A DNA stretch of 64,000 nucleotides from NCBI RefSeq assembly GCF_030864355.1, contig NC_083394.1, forward strand, positions 2,852,001-2,916,000, written 5' to 3'. Position 1 is the first letter of the stretch. The number at the start of each line of letters is the position of its first letter. Below, in pieces: positions 44,654 to 56,900 of this stretch. The translations under genes were made by a program, and so were the position numbers. The notes under the pieces were generated by a model that saw only the letters and a program-made list of their open reading frames with translations, had not been told where the DNA came from and did not search any database. The stretch is from Cutaneotrichosporon cavernicola. Taxonomy: Eukaryota > Basidiomycota > Tremellomycetes > Trichosporonales > Trichosporonaceae.

Positions 44654-46194
44654 CGCGACATAACTCAACTCGACTCGACTCGCCACTTTCCCAAAAGGAG
44701 CTTCTGTCCTCTGTGGTCTGTTGTAACACACTACTGTAACGCGTGGCCTCGCCGCCGCATTTGCACGGGTTGCATTTTAGCGAGGCTGTCCTCGAACTAG
44801 CACCCGTTGATCTGGCGTTGTTCCAAACTCACAGTGGGCTAATGCCCATCTCCGGTCCACTAATTGGGAGTCACCCCGACAACGAAAGACGCGCCACACA
44901 AGAACGCTGTCAGACGCTCGCCCCAAAGATGGCTGTCGTCGCACATACCATGCCTTGCTCCCACCTGGCTCACTACAATACACATGGACTCCGCTGACTA
45001 AACGGTGCTCCCACACTTCGGCGCGCCGCCACTTGAGCACGCAGTTGGGAGACATGAACGAGAGCTTCTCTGGACCTCAGACTGGAGCTTGGGTAGTTTT
45101 GTCCACTACCCAAGCTCCACTTGGCGTGAGAATCCCCAAGCTACGAGTACTGAGGCCGAACAGGGGGGTGTCGCTGCCGTCCCGTTCTTGCCGTTATTGG
45201 GCAGGACCCTCTCCCTTAGACTTGGAGAGGACTCGGTCCCACCCACCGCAAGAATCACCCCCCTCAATCCCGCCGAGACTCGAGACACTCGTCACGGAGA
45301 GGGAGATACCCGAGTCTTCCTGTAACTCGCGATTCTTGGAGGAGAGGTGCTGTGTGTGGCGCGCGACTGGTTTCGTACGGGGAGGCAGGAGGGTGTGAGG
45401 GTTGAGGTTAAGCGTGTCAGAAGGGGGGGGAGGGAAGAGGGAGGGGTGGGGGAGGCAAGCAACGAGGGAGAGATGGAAACGGGGCGGAGCATGTTCGACG
45501 GCATCCCACGTCCACTCGCAACTTCTCGCAGCCCCAGCGTAAGCGCGAGTAAGCGGTTTTTCTTCTGTGTATGCCGTTGGTGCCACCGCACGGTCCATAC
45601 CTATTCTGTCCCCTTGCGCACCACAGCCCAAGTTGTACCCTGTAGGTACTATGCAACTGTCTCTTGTGCAAGTAGCATGGCTATTCAGGTTACCTGAATA
45701 GCGCTGCTCAATTCAATTGGTGTTGATGACATGGCCACTATGTGGATAGATGGTGGGGGTTTAGTTTACTGCCTCTGCTTGTGGATGCCGCTGTCAGGTA
45801 TGTCTCCAGGATAGATGTGACAGCGTTATTCATAATTGGAAGTATACGGTACTAAGGGTCGCAAGACCATTCTGCCATGTCCAGAATCCACCCTGGACAG
45901 CTTTGGTTTCGTCGATTTCCAGGTTCACCCTACCACCGCGTTATCCAGAACCTATATTGAACAGCGCTGTGGGCCGACAACTCACTGTCACTATCACGTG
46001 ATTAGCACCTCTCCTAGCTGTATTGACGCGTCGCGGAATCACGGTTAACAATGCCCAGCCAGACTGCTGGATACCCATGTACCTCGAGATAATGCGAGGA
46101 CCCTTGAGCTCGAGTATCATCGAGCCAGAGGAACATGGACCTGCTTCGCATCGTTCTGCAGTATCATGCTACTACGCTACTCTCCGCAAAAAAA
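44654..46194. other. Gene-poor, lower-GC stretch, 1.54 kb
   Basis: No ORF here shows recognisable motifs. It contains a perfect 15-bp inverted repeat (45083-45119), purine-rich and pyrimidine-rich patches around 45420-45470, and an AT-richer part from about 45650 to 46050. It could be a decayed insertion or simply intergenic DNA. Confidence 0.5.
45083..45119. repeat. Perfect 15-bp inverted repeat with 7-nt loop
   Basis: Arms TGGAGCTTGGGTAGT (45083-45097) and ACTACCCAAGCTCCA (45105-45119) are exact reverse complements around the loop TTTGTCC. The arms do not extend further. RNA from either strand would fold into a stable hairpin. Confidence 0.95.
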
Positions 46195-46861
46195 CTAAGC
46201 GAACCGACGCGCACCCCTGTCACGTAGCGCCCGGCGTCGAACCCTGCCCCAGTCGGTGGTGGCGTTGCCGTATGACTCCCAGTCCTCATCGTACGCTTTG
46301 TCATTGTTACGCAGCCGTTTGTCATCGCAGTTGTAGACACAGTCGGTCTCCCTCAGGAAACAGTGGATCGGACAAGGCTTCGTTGAGCGGGCCACCGCGA
46401 CACTGACAAGGGCAGGGCTTGAACACGGGCAGGCGGGACGGTGAGCGAGAACCTTCTCATCATCCGGAAGCCAAGCTACCCATTCGCCTTCTGTGCGTTG
46501 AAAATGCCAATGTCCCCTGTACTGGTGCACTCAGCCACCCGCCGTTCATTGTAATCTTGTTGCTTTTAGTTTCTGCGAGAGGGAGAGCACCGCTCCAGTT
46601 GAAGACCATGGTCATGTCAAGCTTGCAGCTAGGCAACGGGACTTGGAAACTCAAGTACGCGCCTTCATACAACTCATTAAAGATAAAGACGACATTGAAC
46701 ACCCAGTACCCCACAGGCGGGATATCCAACGCTTTCTTGTAGTTTTTCTTCAGGATAGAATAGCGTAGTCAACCACGGTGGCTGAGCGATTGGCTACGGT
46801 GCAAAGTAAACCATAAAATCACATGGGCAACATGACAAGACAGAACGCGCACGCGCTGCAT
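46195..46861 (-). CDS. Possible orphan gene, three exons, about 183 aa
   Basis: A tentative model: exons 46861-46823, 46747-46531 and 46490-46195. The second exon encodes an aromatic, hydrophobic segment (DIPPVGYWVFNVVFIFNELY, then AYLSFQVPLPSCKLDM). The third encodes GEWVAWLPDDEKVLAHRP, a Cys-containing stretch (ACPCSSPAL, KPCPIHCFL, CVYNCDD) and an Arg-rich end. The intron 46530-46491 has donor GTGCAC and acceptor CAG and joins the frames. No family is recognised. Codon use is less GC-rich than in neighbouring genes, and the overlapping plus strand is also partly open, so the model may be wrong. It follows the deaminase on the same strand, 62 bp after its stop. Confidence 0.35.
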
Positions 46862-46922
46862 ACTTAGGAGTGGGAGGGACAGAGGATTCGCAAGCCTCTC
46901 CGACAGGAGAGATGCCGAGTTT

Positions 46923-47695
46923 CTACTTATACTCGGGCATGCACACTCCCTGACTCCGCCCACATCCAGCAGGACAAGGATAACTCGCGTTAAACTGCCA
47001 CGCTAATAACGGATCCGTCTCGTTATCTCCTAGTGGCCCGACGACCTGCGTGATAGGCCGCCCAGCCCCAAAGCCGGGCTGTACGACCGCGGCCCGGCGA
47101 AGCCACTCATTTCGTACGGAGACGAGGTACTCTGTCCATCCCAATGAAATGAGGGACGGCGAGGATGTACCGTACACAACGCGGCGGAAGCCGGCTGGGG
47201 TCAGCTTGATTGAAGAAAAAACAAGCCGAGGTACCTTGAAGAATGGTCGTTCCGCACATAGGACACGGTTCGGCAGTAGTATATATCCAGCTCTGGGGCC
47301 AGATCTCGGCAATCTCGAACGGCGTCCACCCCAACGAGGAGAACTTGCGTACGCAGTTCTGTGTGAGCTACACATACCAGCAATGACTTACCCTGATGGC
47401 GTTTACCTCACCGTGTTCGGTTGGGTCTCCGAGTTCGCGCTGCGAGTTGTATCCCTCGCACAGGATCTCATTACTGGTTGCATTGATGATTACCTATTGT
47501 CAGCTTGGATAGAGGAGGACTCACCGAGCCGTACGCGTTAAAGTGGCACGGCGGCATGGCGTCAATTGCTGCTCGCATCCACTTGAGGTCTACTTCCAAG
47601 GCGACATCTTCGTCGATGACGGGGTTCTTGACCGAGAGAGAGAGGAGGCCTGTGATGGTCGCTATGGCGCCAGAGATGAGTGCGCTGAATAACAT
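46923..47695 (-). CDS. Secreted or ER-lumenal nucleoside/cytidine deaminase-like protein
   Basis: Zinc-dependent deaminase of the CDA/TadA superfamily. Four exons (47695-47525, 47493-47392, 47358-47235, 47194-46923) give 222 residues. The catalytic HGEVNAI (zinc His and proton-shuttle Glu) is in exon 2, and the zinc Cys pair PCPMCG follows in YTTAEPCPMCGTTI of exon 3, so the active site is complete. Unusually, the protein begins with a hydrophobic leader MLFSALISGAIATITGLLSL typical of a signal peptide or anchor, and it ends with a Cys-rich tail CPAGCGRSQGVC that could form disulfides. There are N-glycosylation sequons. The family resembles guanine/nucleoside deaminases more than tRNA deaminases; the substrate is unknown. 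Confidence 0.85.
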
Positions 47696-48349
47696 GGTGG
47701 TAGTAAGTGGATTGTGGTTAGTTGACAATGATCATTGCATGTGGGAAGATGAGGTTGGCTTGGGTGACGTCATTTGATGGTGAGAATGCTTCATGAGTGA
47801 CCATCTCTATAAGAGCGCGTTTTGTAGCTGTATGTCTCTGTTCGATAAAACAAGACCCAAGAGTCGCAAGCTGATGGATATCGAACAAATGGCGTGAATG
47901 GTGATGACGAACGCCTCCAGGAGATAGCTTGGGCAGTTGTGGGTAGGTGGTGGTAGGGCGGAAACATGTACCCATACAGCGTACGGAGCTAAATTCTGGA
48001 ATCCTCAAGTGTACACTTTCGAATTACCTCGACCTGCTGATCCAACAGTTCCAACGGAGCTCAAGCTGACAAGCTGACAAACGCCCGATGCGGAGGATGT
48101 ACGACAACAGTCATGTCAGAAGTCTGACAACTATGCAACAAAGATCACAATCTCGGATCAACATTGAGTAGCAGTTAAAAGGCAGACAAGAATACAAGAA
48201 GATAAGACAACAGAGCTGTGTCCAAGCCCAAGCACATGCGCACAGACATACCCCTGCGCTCATTCCTTGCCATCGCCATCGCCATCGCACTGAGCATATA
48301 TCTAGCATACTCATCTTCAATCACCACCACGATATCTCCCTCAAGCACA
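47696..48349. other. Divergent intergenic region, deaminase and HHE gene
   Basis: 654 bp, AT-richer than average, with a GCATATATC TATA-like element at about 48293-48301, some 50 bp upstream of the chosen HHE start. An in-frame ATG at 48236 opens toward the HHE gene (see that entry). Confidence 0.5.
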
Positions 48350-48977
48350 ATGGACGTCTCCCCTCCCACTTCTACCACTCCACCCGCCGACCCCACCGGA
48401 ACCGCGGCTGGGAAGAAACGTGCCGCCGCCGAGGCGGTCAAGGCCATGTCGCCGCGCGAGTTTCGGAAATGGAACAAGCTGGCGGACGGCATGGCCACCT
48501 TTCACGATAGGTTTGAGCGCGAGTTCAACTACGTCTATCAAGTATGTTCAGATAGAGTAGGTGGAGAGCTGACATAAGCTCGCAGACGGGGGATGGCGCG
48601 CCAAAGTCCCCTTCGCTAGGTTCATCCGGGAAGCCGAGCAGGTCTCGCATCACCTCGACATGCACCACCGCATAGAGGAGGCGTACTTCTTTCCCATGCT
48701 GGCCAAGAAATTGCCCCAGTTCAGCACCAATGGTCGCGGGGCGGAACATGTCGCCTCGCATAGAGCCATCCATCGGGGGTTGGACAAGTACGATGCCGTG
48801 CTTGAGCGAGCTCGGCGCGATCCCGACGGGTATGACGGCAAAGAGCTGAGGGAGGTCATGGATGGGTTTAGGGAGGTTCTGTTCAATCATCTCGAGGAAG
48901 AGGTTAGGGATCTCGGGGCGGAGAGTGTTTACGCTGCGGGCTTTACGCTTGATGAGCTCGCTAGGTTCCCAATGTAG
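48350..48977 (+). CDS. Hemerythrin-like HHE cation-binding domain protein
   Basis: Small four-helix HHE/hemerythrin domain protein, likely to bind a di-iron centre. Exons 48350-48541 and 48579-48977 give 196 residues. Metal-ligand type residues are seen in TFHDRFEREF, SHHLDMHHRIEEAYFF, HVASHRAIHRGLDKY and FNHLEEE, in the order expected. The chosen ATG has good context (CACAATGG); the frame remains open upstream to an ATG at 48236, which would add 38 residues including a hydrophobic stretch (SFLAIAIAIALSIYLAYSS) that would anchor the protein in a membrane. Intron donor GTATGT, acceptor CATAAG. Role unknown; oxygen/iron or nitric-oxide handling are possibilities for the family. Confidence 0.86.
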
Positions 48978-49378
48978 GAGACCTAGACCTAGATTGTGCA
49001 TTATATATATGTATGATAGGTTAGATGTGACGGTCTGGCTGAACTTGTTTGTCCAACCGTGCCGGAAACCAGAAAGACGCTTGTCGAGGGCTGAGGAGCC
49101 TTCTTAGCTTCTGGTCCCCGCTCATATGTCGCAGACATTGAACAATGGGGTTGGTTCTCGGAGGCCCGAGCACTTGTAGCAGAATGTGTTACTGTGAGGA
49201 CCACTGTCTCCCCCCTAGAGGCTCAGTCAGTAATGTCTGGGCCCACACGTACCCCTATTTTTTCTCGACGCCTGCCCTCGTGCTCAATCTAACAATGATC
49301 ATTCCGCTTGCAAACTCTATGGACGCGGGTGTTACAAGATCCCGCGATAATACTGACCACAACTACAATGCCATGCCC
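48978..49378. other. Convergent intergenic region, HHE gene and FAS2
   Basis: 401 bp holding the two 3' flanks. Nothing else is seen. Confidence 0.5.
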
Positions 49379-52300
49379 TTAGTTGGCAACGGCGAAGGCG
49401 ACGACGCTCGCGTCAGAGTGCGACAGCGAGACCTTGATCTTCTTGCCGCCGCCGGCCTTGGCCGCGTCACCGTGGAGCTTGACCTCGGGGCCCGACGCGG
49501 TCGAGACAATCTCAATGTCCTTCATGGACGCACCAGCGCCCTTAGAGGGCACGGAGAGGGCCTTGAAGACGGCCTCCTTGGCGGCCCAGCGGCCAGCGTA
49601 CGAAGCGCGCGAGTCGGGCGCAGCGTTGCAGTACTCGATCTCACCAGCCGTGAAGTTGCGCTCACGGAACGAGTCCGAGGTCGGGACAGACGAGATGAGC
49701 TCAGTGTCGACACCAACACCGGCGACGCCAGCCTGGGTCTGCAGGTGCAGCGCCTTGATGGTGTCGGCGTTAGCGCGGGAGAGCGGCACCTCGGAGGGGA
49801 GCTTGCCCTTGAACTCGTATGAGCCGTTCTTGGACGGGCCGGCGCGAGCCAGGGGGTTGAGGAGTACGGGACCCTCGAGGTCGGGGCCGTAAGGCGGCGC
49901 GTCCTTGATTTGAACAAGGTTGTTGCGGATCATAGACTGGGACTGGCGAGCGTAAGCCTCGAACTGGCGAGCTTGGCGCTTCAGCTTGTACTCCTCCAGT
50001 TGGCCGTTGGGAATCGCAGCGAAGAGGTAGCGCGGGTGGAGTAGGGCAGCCTGGCCACCGACCTGGCCGAAACCGAACGAGGTGAGGAGACCGGCCTCGA
50101 GGCGCGTGTGCTGGATAGCCTTGGACGGGTAGAAGAGGTGCGGGAAGGCACGGAGCTCCTCCGAGATGTTGTCGGCGTTGGCGTTGCCGGGGATGAGAGC
50201 AGACTGGAGGGTCTGGAGCATGCCGTTGAACATCCAGGCCGCGGCACCACCCTTGGGGTGACCAGTGAGGTATTTCTGGGTGATGACGGGGACGGCGTTA
50301 CCCTTCGAGCGGCCGAGCTGCTCGAACTGGAGGTTGTAGACACCCGACTCGTTCTTGTCGTTGGCCTTGGTCGAGGTACCGTGGCATGAGATAACACCAA
50401 CCGAGTCGGCGTCGAGGCCCCAGACAGCGAGGGCGCGGCGGAGAGGCGCAATATTGGGGTCAGAGCCCTCCAGCATGCCGTATGTGCCGAGAGCCTCCTT
50501 CTCCTGGCGCTTAGCCTCGCGCTCGATGAAGTCGACGCGGCGGGCGAACCACTCGGAGTCGTCGGCCTTGCCGGTAACCGAGGCCTCGTCCCGGAGGTTG
50601 TCGAGCTCGTTCTCGAACCACTGCGAGATCTGCTTGCGGCGGAACGCAAGCTGGCGGGAACGGTACTTGAGGTCGAGGATGGGGAGCGACTCCTGGGGGG
50701 TGACCTCGCGAGCAGTCGAGAGGATACCACGGCCTGGGGCGGGGACCGAACGGCCAGCCTTGTCGGTGTGAGTCGATGTGTACGCGACAATACCCTGGAT
50801 GGAAGCACCCATCTCGATCGCGGTCTTGGCGCTCATGAGAATGTGGACACCGCAGCCCTGCGACTCCATGAAGCCGGCACGGGTCGAGGTCATGGGGCGT
50901 GAGAACTCGTTGGGCTCACGGCCGTTGGCGAACTCGGTCTCGGCGTTCGAGGTGGCCTTCATGTTCGCGAACTCGAACGAGCCCTCCTCGGAGAAGTCGT
51001 CGTAACCACCGGCGATCATGACCTTGGCCTTGCCCGAGAGAATCGAGTCGCAACCGATCTCAACCGACTGAAGAGCGGTGGCGCAAGCACCGACGGGGAT
51101 CTTAACCGGACCCGAAGCCGACATGAGGAGGAGGTTGACCCAGCCAGCAACGGTGTTGATGAAGGTCTCCTGGAGGATGTCCTTCTGGACATCCTGCTCC
51201 TCGCGACGGCCCTTGAACATCTCGGAGAGCGAGCGCATACCACCCATACCCGAACCGAGCGAGGTACCGACCTCAGAGGGGTGGATGTACTTGTAGAGCT
51301 CGTAAGGGTCGGTGACACCCGACATGATGAGAGCCTCGGTGACGGAGACGAGAGCCCAGAGGGCGGTGCGGTCGACCTGCGAGATGATGTCGTCAGGGAG
51401 ACCGTAGCGCTTGGCGTCCCAACCGCTGGGAATCTGGCCGGCGACAACACGGTCAAACTTGACGGCCTTGGGGAGGAGGACACGAGCGCCCTTCTTGAAC
51501 TTGACGAACCACTCGCCCGACTCCTGGGCCCAGATGTCGACAGCGTCGCCCTGCTCACGCTTGAACTTGGCGGCATCGTCGGCCGAAACCTCGAGGGGCT
51601 CGAGGTCGTGGTTGAGCTCAATCTCCTGGGTGAAGCCCTTCTTCTCGGGGTCGTAGCCGAAGAAGAGGTCGGGCTCGATGATGCGGATACCAGTGTGGTT
51701 GCGGATCTCCTTCTCGTACTTGTTACGGATGTCCTTGTCGTCAACAGGCTCGTTCGACTTGGCGTCGACCCAGCCGACGTAGGGGTCGGCCATGCCGCCG
51801 GCGTTGGGGAGCATGCCTTCAAAGTGCTTAATCATGCCCATCATCCAGGCCATCTCAATGATGCCCTCGATGGTGAACTCGCCGCGGGCCTCCATCTCCC
51901 AACGGGTACGAGCAGAGCCCCAGGGGCCGATCTCGGCGAAACCAGTGCACACGACGACCTTGTCGAGGTCGATGAGGCCCTCGAGGTGCTTGAGCTCGTT
52001 GAGGACGTTGTCGTCCTCGATCTTGGGGAACTCGTTGGAGAAGTTTGCGCGGGGAGCGACCGAAACCTTCTGGTGGAGGCGCTCGGCCTCGGAGCCGTTG
52101 GTGACCTTGAAGTCGGCACCGTTGTCAAGGGCGATTGCCTTGCGGAGGTCTGCAACCTTGTTAATGTCAAGACGGATCGAGGTCATGACGTCGGCGAGGC
52201 CGGCAACGCGGTCCATTCCACCGTTGAGGTCGGCCCAGAGGGGCTCGATCTGGGTGATGTCGAAGATAAGGGGGTGCATCAGACCCAGGATGTTGAAGGA

Positions 52301-53914
52301 CATCTCCTTGGCGGAGAAGGTGCGGACACCGAGCTTCTCAAGGCCCTCGGCGACAAAGTTGGTGGCGCTCATGAGACCAGTGCCACGAGTCCAGCCAATG
52401 ACGGCACCGGCAATGCAGAGGTACTCGCCCCACGACTCGGCGCTCCAACGGTTGAAGAGCGTCTCGAGCGAGATCTTGGACTCTGAGTAGAGACCGTCGT
52501 TACCGAACAGACCGTGGTTGGGCGAGAGGGGGAGCACAACCTGGGTAGGGCGGGTAACGAACTTCTTGGCGGCCTTCTTGGTCTTCACGGCACCGAGGAG
52601 GCGGAGGACGTTGGTCAGCATGAGGCGGTGGGCCAGCTCGGACTTGTCGTCAATGTTGTCGATCTCACGGCCGTTCTCGGGGAGAGCGGCAAAGGGGACA
52701 ATGTAGTCGAGGTCGATGTTGAGGGTGTTGTAGATGTAGTCAACGAGCGCCTCAGTGTCCTGACGCGAAGCGCCGTTGTAGGGGACGACAATGAGCTTGG
52801 AGCCCTTGGAGCCGACCTCGTGGAAGATGCCCTTGTAGTAGTCGACGACGGCGCGGCTATAGCGCGAGGTGGTCACCACACAGGTGGCGCCACCGGCAAG
52901 GAGGCCCTGGAGGATCTCGACACCGATCGAGCCGCGGCCAACACCAGTGAGGAGGGCAGCTTTCTTCTGGAACGTAACACCCGAGGTGGCAATCTCGGTA
53001 AGGACGTCGAGGTAGATGTTGGTGAGCTTCTTCGAGTAAGCCCAGCTGGTACCGGTCTTGCGCTTAAGGTGGAGGAAGGGAAGGTGCTCCTCGTCAACCT
53101 CGGTGCGGTCCTGGACGTTGGGGCGCAGGAACTGCGAGCTGTCGCGGCGCTGCTTGTCGCCAGCGTTGCGGGTACGGGCAACCGGGTCATCGGCCTCGGC
53201 CTGCTGGCCGAGCGACTTGACGACCTCGCCGTACATGGACTTGATGGCGGCCTTCTGGGCGGGGGTGATGGAAGGCTGGGCGTTGACGAGTTCCCAGAGC
53301 TTCTCTGCCGGGTTAGCAGATGCCAAACATCTCGCAATCGCAATCGCTATCATTATTTATACGCACCAATGTCGGACTGAACCTTCTCAAGGTTGACCTG
53401 AGACTCGACTTCACCACCCGAGGCCATCTCCTTGACGTAGCTCTCAAGCTTGCGAACCTTGGTACGCGGGATCTCAGAGTACTGGATGTCACCCTTGGCC
53501 GAGACCTCGGTGTGAGGAGCCGTGTGGAGGGCCACGTCGCGATAGACGGGCGGGAGGTCGACGACCTCCTTGCCTGGATAGGTCAGCCAATGTCCAATGT
53601 CCCCATGAGACCCGCGCTGTTGGTCCCTGTCTAGCTCCAGAACCACTCACAGTTGTCGATAAGAATCTGGCCAAACTTCTTGACCTTTTCATAGTTTGGG
53701 CCCTTGGAAACGTCCACAGAGTCGATGTGGTACTTCATGTAGTCAAGGAGGTTCTGGTCGGCGCGGTTCATCTGATGGGGCGTAAGCGATCCGCTGCTCC
53801 AACGTCCGACGCCGTCACCTCGGCAACTAGATTCGTGGTACTTACGATGGCAATGCAGCGCGAGGTAAGCTCGCGGCGCACTTGCGCCTCCTGGTCACGC
53901 GTGGCGGTCGACAT
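49379..53914 (-). CDS. FAS2: Fatty acid synthase alpha subunit without ACP (KR-KS-PPT)
   Basis: Alpha subunit of the cytosolic type I fatty acid synthase. Four exons (53914-53846, 53771-53651, 53573-53367, 53304-49379) give 1,440 residues, against about 1,890 in ascomycete yeasts. The N-terminus (MSTATRDQEAQVRRELTSRC, then a segment with DQNLLDYMKYHIDSV) leads into the pre-KR structural region. Ketoreductase is at about residues 210-450 (LLTGVGRGSIGVEILQGLL, VTTSRYSR). Ketosynthase follows with the nucleophile in VGACATALQSVEIG and histidines in SCHGTSTKANDKNESG and TGHPKGGAAAWMF. Phosphopantetheinyl transferase closes the chain (GVGVDTELISS, GRWAAKEAVFKAL). No ACP motif (GGKS) is present anywhere in the gene; ACP is instead on FAS1. 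Confidence 0.96.
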
Positions 53915-56900
53915 TGTTGTAGCTTGCTACGTCGCCGACGGTTCTGGTGTGTGCGGAGGTAGGTGGGGGGGAGGAAGGTTGAGACCTAAGTGCTGGGGTC
54001 GGTCGACTTTGGGACTAGGTGGAGGGGTGGAGGGAGAATTAAGGAGGAGAAGGAAAGGGGGAAATGGAAATGAGAGAAGGTTCGGCCTGTTTGATGATGA
54101 AGAGGTCGTTTGAACGAGCAGCGAGGAGCTGGAGAATGGTACTTTGCGACTTGATCAGAGTCTAGACTAGTTGTCGGGGTACCGGGGTACAGTCCACTTG
54201 TGGTGTGGGAGGAGGGAGAGGATAGGTTGTGGGCCTAGGCAGGTGATACATCTTGGGCGGCTGGGATCGGCCCTCACTTCTCACCCCAAGTTCTCAGCCC
54301 TCCCCCCCCAGAGTCATGAAAGCTAGACGGTGCGGGCGGTTTGAGTGGTTGGCCATGGGCCAGTAACTAAACTGTGACTGTCCTTGTTCCTGGACCCCAC
54401 CCCCACCCCTTGGTATCATCCCCACCAAATGAGTATCCATGGGTGGACCCTCCGACCTCGATCCCTTCCGATGCTCCCGTCGAAAGCCGTCCCACCATGT
54501 TACCTCTGTTACCTCTTCTCTCAAAGAGACACGTAGACACGTGGCTCATACCTTTGGGTGCAATAGTGCACTTGCTTAGTAGTCTTCCCTCCCGGCCCTC
54601 CTAACCCTTCTCTCCACTCTCATCTCGGCTGGGTCCGCCAGTCATTCAAAGCTTCGGCAAACGGCCAAATACCACGAGCGCCATTGCCCCTTAAACCCGT
54701 TCCACAGATCCCCAACGCAATACAAGCCGCTCTCGCTATTCCTCCCCTCCCCCTCCCTGGGCCCCTCCACCCCCTCCAGCACCAACATCGGCCTATCCCT
54801 CTTTCCCTACACTTGTATACATCAGCTGGTGGAGGCTGAGGGGCGGGGGGCACGGGGGCTGCGGAACAAGGCGTTGCTGGCGCTGGATTGACCATCTGAC
54901 CAACAGTGCGCATCTCATTACGCGGGAATTACTACCCAAGAGGCAGGCTCAAAGGCCCAAAGGCATCGGAGCCAAGCCAGTAACCTGGTGACCTGCAGGA
55001 TGTAGGACTAAGACCAGACCAGACCAGGCCCGCCAGTCGACTCGGCTCCTTGCTAGTTCTCAGGTCCTGCTCCATGTCTCATGTTACATCATAGGAGGAT
55101 CACCAGACCTTGCTCAAGTCCCTGCAGCAGCTCTCAATGACGATGCATGAATCCCTTCAGCCTATCGAGGCCTAGACGACGGCCTGTGCAACGTTGGCGC
55201 TGGCGTGTGTGTACGTGCTGGCATGTACGTAGCGCTGTGTAGCTTTAGATTGAATCCATAATCAGATCATAAGCAGACACCTAGACACTAAACGCGGCTG
55301 TTGGTATTTTTGGCTCGTCCCCACAATCTCATGCTTTTCTCCTCCCCACATTTGGCCGTTATCTCAATTCAGGTCCCATCAAAGCGCTACTCGATGAGCC
55401 GATTTTGTAATTTAATCTTGTCGGGGTTTGACGGACATGTTCGGGTTATCTCTGTCGTGCCTGATTCACCGGTTGTGTTTCGTGGGAACATGCAAGTTAT
55501 GGAGCACTTTGGGGTAGCGGGGTATCTAGTACTTTTTATTTTTATTTTATCTCGGCTGTTGCAGTGTGTAAGCCCATAGTTCTAGGCTTGGGCTATAGAG
55601 AGGGAGGAGAGCAAACGTGTTGCAGGCACACGGAGACAGGTTGACACGGTGACACGAGGGGAGACACATCACATCACACCATGCACAGCACAGGCATCAT
55701 GATGGGCGGATTAACGGGAACTGCAGCGATGACCAAAAGTGGATTGGGTGTGGCGTCAGAGATGAGCGCCATCAGTGCCTTACTTCGGTGCGGATGTGCG
55801 ACAGATGGAGTCATGGTATCAACGAGTGTGGGAACTGAATTCTGTCAGGAGCAGGAGAGATCATCACATGAGAGGGTTGTGGATCTGAGGATGAACTTGG
55901 GCTTGGGGAGCAAATGCGCGGGCGTTCCGGATGGCACGGTCGTGTCGTGTGGCGGCTGATGTCGGCAAGTGGAGTAAGAGGTGTGACCGGTGACATGGTG
56001 TCAGGTAGCTGTATCGGATCCTGGTTGGGTGAACGGCCTGTTAGAATCAGAGGATAGGCAATTGTAGGCGAGAATGCGAGAATAGTCGCCGCACTATCCC
56101 ACTCAGGCACTCGGCAGGATGAAGAGACCAGATTAAGGGAATATTGGCGGCATTGTCAGCAAGTCCAGCTGATTCAGTTGATGCGCTCATTAGGCGATTC
56201 ATACGGTGAGGAAAGTTGGTCGGTCCTAGTTACCGGGGTCTACTGCCTAAGACCCGATTTGGATCGGTATCCATCATACCAGGTCATTAGGCGGCCATGA
56301 GCCATGAGCCATGAGCCATGAGGACCATAGGGGTAATGGTTGAGTGGTGTGAGAGGAGCCAGGAACAAGGAGATTTCTCCCTACTTGCTGGGAGTTGGGC
56401 GGAAAGTCATGGGGCGGCTTAATCGCAAAGTCCATTGGGGGAGATGGACCCTCAGTAAACCTCTCACAATCACCCACACCCAACTAGATGCCTCCCCAAT
56501 CACCCCCCTCCACCCAAACCTCCCCTCCCCCCCAAACCCTTCTCACAGTCAACCCGGGCAATGTTCCTCCCCCACCACCCCACAACCATCAGGTGGCCCC
56601 CGTTGCTCCGACCATGCCGAGCCTAGCCTGACTCTTCTCTCCCCACCCTACCTTCTCTCCCCCACCGCCCGTAGGCCCAGTGACACACTTGTCTAGCGCT
56701 CGCAACCCAGATGCATCCTCCTCGCTCAACATATGCTCTTCAACATCATCAACTGACTCTTCGTCAGATCCTCTTCCTCTTCTTCTCCATCTCCCTACCC
56801 CTCCTCTAAAGAGCCCGTAGCTATCGGGTAACTCTTCCTTCCTCTCCACCACTACCACATCGCTCCTCCACCTTTTCCTCCCCACCACCAACCCTTCCTC

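Noticed and set aside
45194..45631. 145-codon minus-strand ORF
   Set aside because: Pro/Ser/His-rich text from a pyrimidine-rich patch, overlapped by plus frames of equal length.
51281..52486. 401-codon plus-strand ORF opposite FAS2
   Set aside because: It lies entirely antisense to the conserved FAS2 coding sequence, has a Val/Leu/Gly/Asp-repetitive composition typical of reverse reading of GC-rich codons, and shows no motif.
55681..55959. 92-codon ORF in the FAS intergenic region
   Set aside because: It starts with ATG, but the composition is not gene-like and there is no homologous motif. Kept only as a remark.
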